DNA of 64,000 bases from Panaeolus papilionaceus (Eukaryota > Basidiomycota > Agaricomycetes > Agaricales). The stretch lies in assembly GCA_015501605.1 (NCBI GenBank), contig JADNRZ010000010.1:992001-1056000 (forward strand), given 5' to 3'. The notes beneath the pieces were generated by a model that made no database searches, was not told the DNA's origin, and saw only the letters and a list, made by a program, of their open reading frames with translations. The stretch's first letter is position 1; each line of letters starts with the position of its first letter. The translations under genes and the position numbers were made by a program. This document shows, piece by piece, positions 58,410 through 64,000 of the stretch.

Positions 58410-59029
58410 ATGGTTCGTCGCTGTTCTTCATATTTACAGAGTTTATGTCGACTGACTAGGCCGTTTTAATAGGCACCAACAGGCACCAAGAAAAAGGTAC
58501 TATTGCAATTAGTTGGGATATATGAGGGGTGACTGATCAGGACAAAAACTGTGGCTGTTTAGACTGGCGGCAAGACTCGCTCTGCTCTTCAGGATGTCGT
58601 TTCCCGTGAATACACCATCCATCTCCACAAGCGTGTGCACGGTCGTTCTTTCAAAAAGAGGGCTCCTTGGGCCGTCAAGTCAGTGATTGACTTTGCCCAG
58701 AAGACTATGGGCACCAAGGATATCCGCATCGATCCTAAGCTCAACCAGGCTGTTTGGGCTCAGGGAATCAAGACCGTTCCTCACAGGATACGCGTCAAGC
58801 TCGAGAGTGCGTGCTGGAGTGATATCTTGGTTGTTTGAGAAAAACTAATATTTGGTGGCATAACTAGGGAAACGTAACGATGATGACAATGCCACAGAGA
58901 AGCTCTTCACCTACGTCTCCCATGTCCCCGTCACCTCTTTCAAGGTGCGCAAATATCCACTGTTTCCATATATTTGAAATACTTATCTTATTTTAGGGTC
59001 TGCAAACAGTCGTTGTCGATTCTCAGTAG
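58410..59029 (+). CDS. RPL31: 60S ribosomal protein eL31
   Basis: Component of the large ribosomal subunit near the exit tunnel. Five exons: 58410-58412 (the ATG alone), 58473-58496, 58563-58806, 58868-58944 and 58997-59029; 126 residues, the normal eL31 length. After the split start the sequence reads [20 protein letters not shown], then [40 protein letters not shown] and [16 protein letters not shown]. It closes with [14 protein letters not shown] and the C-terminal QTVVVDSQ. The intron directly after the ATG is inferred because GCACCAACAGGC must follow the start codon to restore the family's N-terminus. Such early introns are common in fungal ribosomal protein genes and often raise expression. 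Confidence 0.94.
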
Positions 59030-59915
59030 TTGTGTCACCCAGCCTTTTTCTATCCATGCCCATTATGCCAACATATCGCCATCGTATGTTATGAGCAATC
59101 AAAAGCTTTCCCTATGAGAAAGAATCTATCACTGTGCCCCGTCAATCGAGACCATGTGCCTCATGATTTTCCGACGCTGTTCCACGCCCGAGCATACATC
59201 GACAACGACTGGGTTCTATCGACTACAGTTCATATTATGTGCTTTCCAATATCATGGCGCGCCAGTCCGTCCTTTTGAAGCCTACGTCATCTGCTGCTGA
59301 ACTTTGTGAATTTGTCTATGCTCTCAGGCTGTGAATGTCCTTCATGATCCTCAACGCTTCTGGCGACAATATGATTTATTCTCTGTCAATTCACGATCCT
59401 AGTCCTGTCGTGAATTGTTGGTCTGGAGCAATGCTTATCCCTCTGTTCGCCACTTTTTTCTTTGATTTCCGAAGATCATGATAAGTCACCCTGAGCCGCG
59501 AGGACTAAGTTTGACCCTTCCACGACTATTACGCGACATTTAACTTCTCTCGACGGCGAACTTCGTGATTAATACATATTCTGCGTTGGATAGTTGTTTC
59601 TTGAGGTGTGGTGTCGTCGATCTTGCGTCTTCAGAGTTTGTTATCCTTCATTGCTCAACTTTGTCTAGGATTCACAGAAAAGCAACGAAGGGCACCTCTC
59701 TCTCCCGCCATTACTGTGGTCGCTGTTCTTGTCTTGATATATTGGCTAATTATTTTTGATGCTAATAACAGTTTTGCACCTCAGTCCATTCAGTGCTCGT
59801 AGGTACGAAGCCATTAGGCAATGGCTGAGGGAAGGAGTGATTGGAAATCATGGACAGGGTTAAAATCACCTAATACGCCAATCTGCGTGCGATAAAGTAT
59901 ACGGTATGTCCGGAA
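59030..59915. other. Intergenic region
   Basis: eL31 3' flank followed by 800 bp with no recognised gene. Confidence 0.4.
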
Positions 59916-60640
59916 TCAAACTAAACTTGCTATACCGTTAGTATACCTTTTGTCCCAAACTTTCAATGCAGTACGTGATTCATCGCCCCTTTGTAGATCT
60001 GGGATTACTTCGAAAGAAATATCAACCTGGTGCGTTTCACCAAGACGCTGTTCCAAATCTTCACTTAAAATCTCATCTATGTCACGAAGTAATCGCCCAT
60101 GATTTCGCATCGAAGAGAGTCTACGGATGGTTGAAAAAGTGTCGGGTTCTCCACGGCGGGAGTATCAGGGACCCTTGTTGTGTCCTGCCCTTCTGTTGTG
60201 GCCCGTGGATGTGGAAAGACGGACCTCATGAAGGCAGCCTCAATGGAGACTTGATCTGCGGATGGATCTTTTAGACCAACCGTAAAATGACGAAGGGTTG
60301 GGAAGACAGCTGTATCACGCCAGTTAATAAACTCTTGAACGTCGATGACTTGTTGAAGATTGTGACTGGCGAAGGAAAAGGAGACAGTGGATGGAACGCA
60401 TCGTGACAGCGGAAAAATAGTGGAGGAGTGGAATGCATCACTATCCATGAGCGGATGACGGTTGGAGGCATAACACAAAAGGGCGTGGAGTAAGGGGAAT
60501 ACGTTGATGAACCTATCTGGATATAGGCAATCGTGGTGGGTATCATTCGAGCCGAGAGGTTTTGATGAAAGGCTGAGTTTGAGGTAGAGGAAGGTAAGAT
60601 TTGGGAACTAAGCTTGAGGATTTGTAATGAGGTGTTTTGG
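59916..60640 (-). pseudogene. F-box/LRR-like family relic, C-terminal part
   Basis: A third copy of the family at 46840-48833, on the minus strand. PNLTFLYLKLSL corresponds to FPSLRWLRLNVL. RFINVFPLLHALL corresponds to RFLDTFPSLRTLVI. VPSTVSFSFASHNLQQVIDV corresponds to the VPTVTTLFIYANRAAQLKSI stretch, and LEQRLGETHQVDISFEV to the terminal helix. A TAG interrupts it near 60608, and the last segment continues in another frame from about 60110. The N-terminal half with the F-box is absent. Closest in sequence to the relic at 54060-55354 (shared VPSTVS and QQVIDV/KQIVDV). Confidence 0.72.
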
Positions 60641-60666
60641 TGGATAGCCAAGGACATTTTCTTCAA

Positions 60667-62054
60667 AAATGGTGGTTAATAGGCTCGTAGCTTTCGTAAA
60701 TTAGTCAGCCTTCCCTTCGAAAGTGAATCATTGTTTGATGCTGATTTTGCTGACTTCGCTGCCGCTCGAATACCTCAAGGTTAATTCGATGCTCGAGAAA
60801 TCAACGCGCTCACTAAAATGGAAGAGGCTCTATAAAATTCGATTGTTTACATTTTCGCGAACCTGTGCTCGGTTGGATTTGGAAATCAAAGAGGTGTAAA
60901 CGAGCGGGGCCAACTTTTAACTCCCCAAGCATTCCTGCTTTTCAAAATGTTGTCTTCCCCTCATTATAAGCAACACTTCATTTCCAAATCCTAGTCGAGT
61001 ATGATGATAGGATTATATTACTCAAGGGATGCCATCATCTACAAAGCGTTGGCACACACAATCAATCACCAGCATCATAAAACGGCGGGAGATACATATA
61101 ATCTCAAGGTGAGGTTGACCCTTTCCGCACGACATCACACCAGAAGCAGGACTTGGGACTCGTACATGCCAGGCCAAGGGCCATGGGCCACAACCCAAAC
61201 AGACTGTTGACTAAACGTGCAAGTTGAATACTGCCTTTAAATGCATCTGTTTTTTACATGGACCATGCGAAAATACCTTTCTTGCGCATAGAAGCCAAGC
61301 AAAGGTTTTCGATTCATGGATCTACAGGGCAAAGTCAGGGGTCTGTAGTCCCTGTAGTCCGATTTGCAAATGTGTTCTCATACTAACCCTTTGTGTTCCC
61401 GAAAGGGGTCATACGTAGAAAGGACGTTCACAGTAACTTACAATTACGATCACTAGAAGCCATGTACATGAGTACATTAGATAGACCGCCCCCACACATG
61501 GCTTCGCCACTACCGGGGTGTATTAATAAAAAATAAAATAAAATAAAAAAACCCTTTGTGTTGTGCGTGCTCTGTACGCTCCCTCGTTTGAAAACAAGGC
61601 TTCGGAGTCTAGGAGAAGTCTCTCTGTCCCGTTTAAAAAATCATTTTCCCGCCGTGGCCTACAATGCACTGGCTTCTCGGAGTCTGATCACCTGGTAAGT
61701 AAGTGGTGGTACTTGGGGAGCCTTAGGTATGCCCCAATGTTAATATGAGTCATATGTCATTTTATCAGGGAAACTAGCTCAAGTCGTCGAATCATCGAAC
61801 CGAACACATTGGCGGCTTTTGTTCGCACTAATTTGCAAGTACATGGGATGCCAGTGAAATCCTAATACCAACATAATGTTATGGGCCATGTCACGGTGCC
61901 CTTTGAATTGGAGCTGATTTCTCAATTCCCATGCAGGGGACTTATCCCCGGAGGGCTCAATAATCAATTCGAATCAATTCGAGTTCAAAAATGACATAGC
62001 AGGACAATACTTTGAAACAATAAACGAGCGATATAGGGAATTTTAGACAGCTGA
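60667..62054. other. Intergenic region with a possible retroelement 3' end
   Basis: No gene. At 61470-61550 a GC-rich segment (GGCTTCGCCACTACCGGGGTG) runs into TATTAATAAAAAATAAAATA-type repeats, which resembles the 3' tail of a non-LTR element. Confidence 0.35.
61514..61552. repeat. A-rich simple repeat, (AAAAT)n-like
   Basis: AATAAAAAATAAAATAAAAT and further A-rich units follow GGGGTGTATT. Either a microsatellite or the tail of a retrotransposed sequence. Confidence 0.6.
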
Positions 62055-62608
62055 TTACGTATACAGTGGGTTGACCGAAGGATCGAGAGAGGTATGCAAA
62101 CGACGCTGGGGCGGACGTCCAGTTTCAAAAGGTGGACATTGATATCTATCTAAGGGCTGAAGAGGCTGATCGTATACAGAAGAAGTTCTAAAAAGACTGG
62201 GGGCAGTAACTGATACACTGCCATGTCTTGTAGACTCTTCCCTGGATTCTGGGGGTGCCTATCGTGAGTAATTGCTCCTTGAACAACCAGAGCTATGCTG
62301 TTACCGTAGTGTTAGCAGGCTCGTTTGGGGATTCAGTTGGCGTTGCATCTCTTTCCGAGGGATAGTGGTGGTGGTGATTAACCGAACCTCCACTAGTAGT
62401 AGTGGACAGTGAGAAAGTCGGAGCACCATAGAACATAGTTTTCGCATTATCCTTGAGGTTAAACATTGCGGAGAAAGGTGGTGGGGATGGGGCCTCTACG
62501 GGCGGTGATTGGGGTGAACCAGATGTACTTTCGCTCTGTAGATTGATTAGTTGAGGTGTGATACAGGTAGGGAGGCTTGAGACTGACCGCCTTAGGGATG
62601 GACGACAT
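62055..62608 (-). CDS. Small hypothetical protein, three exons, 151 residues
   Basis: I do not recognise a named family. The ATG at 62608-62606 opens a 7-codon exon (MSSIPKA, 62608-62588), joined to 62535-62305 and 62258-62055. All three exons have lengths divisible by three, the introns (52 and 46 nt) have clean GT-AG ends, and the spliced frame is open to TAA. The product is Pro/Ser-rich at the N-terminus. The centre, NLKDNAKTMFYGAPTFSLST, looks like the most constrained part. A short His run (NHHHHYP) and a polar C-terminus with RPPQRRLHTSLDPSVNPLYT follow. No signal peptide or membrane helix. A TATAAAAG box lies about 60 bp upstream of the start. Unspliced reading would end after 49 codons. 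Confidence 0.7.
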
Positions 62609-62666
62609 TATAGATGTTATGGTCGTGGTACAAGAGGAGGTTATGTGAACAATATTTTGTGCAGGC

Positions 62667-62674
62667 CTTTTATA
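62667..62674 (-). promoter_or_regulatory. TATA box of the 151-residue gene
   Basis: TATAAAAG read on the minus strand, ending 59 bp upstream of the ATG at 62608. Position and sequence fit a fungal core promoter. Confidence 0.55.
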
Positions 62675-62991
62675 CAAACTGCATGGAAAACCAGGGGCGA
62701 ATAATTATCCGATTCACGCGGGCATGGCTCAGACCTAGACAGCGAGAGCTTTGCGGTCTGTCGAGGAATTGAATTAAACGACGGAATCTCCAACGTAACT
62801 TCATTCATCAAACTGAGTATAAGATAGTCGAGCAACGCTCTTACTTGGATGTACATAGCCCTAGGTTCTCACACAGGTTGGAGAAATTCGCATCGAATTC
62901 ATTGTCGCGATCTTGCTTGTGAAGTACATGATATTTGTCATAGCATATGCACTGCACGGTAATCCACCTGGCAGTAAAAAATGTGACTTAC
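62675..62991. other. Upstream region of the 151-residue gene
   Basis: Remaining promoter sequence; the F-box relic's reading frame does not continue here. No gene seen. Confidence 0.4.
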
Positions 62992-63256
62992 CCTTTGTAT
63001 TTCGATTTCCGCGAGGTGATGTGCCTCAGCTGGGAGGGGATTGTTGGAATAGAAGTGTCGGATGAGCGGCTTGGGGAATGTGATTAGATTCTAGATATCG
63101 ACCTCAACGCTGGAGCTGTAATGATTTGAATGAATGAACCAAGTTGATACTCACTGAACTTTCCCATTGTTCGTCCAGCCCTGGAACCTTAATACGGTGA
63201 GTAGGACGATTAGGCCCGAACTCGATTCTATCTAAATCTGCGTAGTAGTTTTGCAT
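62992..63256 (-). pseudogene. F-box family relic, N-terminal exons only
   Basis: Two exons match the start of the F-box gene at 46840-48833. 63256-63155 contains IEFGPNRPTHRIKVPG (compare VEFGPSHPIHRRVAW). 63090-62992 contains NLITFPKPLIRHFYSNNPLP and LAEIEIQR (compare YPITFPKAFIKYLA and LAEIER). Splice signals are well formed: GTGAGT donor, CTAG acceptor, then a GTAAGT donor after EIQR. No F-box or LRR exon follows before the promoter of the 151-residue gene, so the gene is cut off. The orphan donor is informative because it marks an ancestral intron position. Confidence 0.7.
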
Positions 63257-64000
63257 GGATGAAAGAACAATATGATGTATGGGGTGACGAAACAATACTG
63301 TGACTGATGGAACGGGGGGTATTAAGAGAAGGATCAAGTGGGGTTCGAAGACAGTTTCGGATAAGCGCCGGGAGTGCTACGGTTTAGATGCGAAGAGGAT
63401 GCACCGAGGGAAATATGTCAAAGAAGTGTTCTGGGCGGTATACACTATAATTCTGGGTTTCAACGTCATTTCCTTCAAGTTACAAGTACCGGTGCATGAC
63501 ACTGCCTTGAGTCAGATTCATACCCAGAACCCCAGGATGTGCACAAGAGAAAAAAACACGCCCACGGTAGCTGGGGACATTCTTCAAGCAAAAATATTCA
63601 GTCGTCGAATTCGATGTCCACTACTTTCCGACAATGACAAGCGAAATAGTGCCGTATCAAGAACACCAAAATTAATGCGAGAAGTCATCGTGGGTACGCC
63701 CATCTGTCATCCTCATCGCACCTGACGTAGACGTTAAACAATGGCGCCGGCAGCGGCATGGTCCGCCACCATTCGGTACAGGATTAGTGTCGCCGCTTAA
63801 CTCTTCAATTTCCGAGCCGGGACTCGGAAGTAAGAGTCCTCGTGGGGTTGGGTGTTAATGGCGCTGGAATATGATTGTCACGAAAGGTTCGTCGCCAAGT
63901 GCGGGCCACTGGGTTCAATGGGGAGAAGGAGCAGGCAGTCGTGCTTGCTTCAACTTGTTCATTAATGATGTTGAACGAAGAAGTAGCCTTTCTTCTGTCG
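63257..64000. other. Right-edge region, no gene recognised
   Basis: An open frame at 63300-63725 has no protein family features. A gene starting beyond the right edge cannot be excluded. Confidence 0.35.

Noticed and set aside
1..64000. CRISPR arrays, operons and phage elements
   Set aside because: The window is eukaryotic with spliceosomal introns throughout; no direct-repeat arrays with regular spacers were seen.

Overview
The window is nuclear DNA of a filamentous basidiomycete, most likely a mushroom-forming Agaricomycete. Genes are dense, on both strands, and cut by many short GT-AG introns (mostly 45-75 nt, some exons only 14-24 nt). The families are typical of that class: CYP5144-like P450s, BTB and F-box proteins, a CFEM protein, a fungal rhodopsin-like membrane protein, a secreted S41-type peptidase, and an SGNH protein with a type II anchor. 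Exon coordinates were worked out by hand from reading frames, splice signals and remembered family patterns; no alignment was run.

Layout. 1-4023 (-): VPS15, the PI3-kinase regulatory kinase, running off the left edge. 4893-6033 (+): a decayed P450. 7030-9901 (+): a secreted S41-type peptidase in 16 exons. 11090-12787 (+): a disordered single-exon protein. 14079-18608 (+): the COMPASS histone methyltransferase SET1. 19433-26177 (+): a tandem array of four paralogous single-pass membrane proteins, each carrying a different lesion outside its ectodomain. 27702-29019 (+): a BTB protein. 29517-31162: two head-to-head HSP20 genes sharing a promoter with heat-shock elements. 31600-33200: repeat-rich DNA. 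33216-34262 (+): a P-loop GTPase. 34565-34985 (-): an oxidoreductase fragment. 35299-37145 (+): COP9 signalosome subunit CSN1. 38068-40781 (+): a membrane-anchored GH5 exo-beta-glucanase. 41943-44104 (+): an intact P450. 45163-46508 (+): a rhodopsin-domain membrane protein with a problem at its N-terminus. 46840-48833 (-): an F-box protein with an in-frame stop. 49143-50953 (-): NOP53. 51078-51183 (+): an intron-containing tRNA-Ala. 51289-53452 (+): the SGNH protein. 54060-55354, 59916-60640 and 62992-63256: three relics of the same F-box family. 57132-57738 (-): a CFEM GPI protein. 58410-59029 (+): ribosomal protein eL31. 62055-62608 (-): a 151-residue gene in three exons.

Conserved housekeeping genes (VPS15, SET1, CSN1, NOP53, eL31, tRNA-Ala) are interleaved with fast-evolving accessory families. 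The most unusual content is the four-gene membrane-protein array, the dispersed F-box family with its stop codon at a paralogue's intron position, and the hairpin-bearing repeat near 31.6 kb. I see no operon-like pathway cluster. The shared HSP20 promoter is the clearest case of genes working together.
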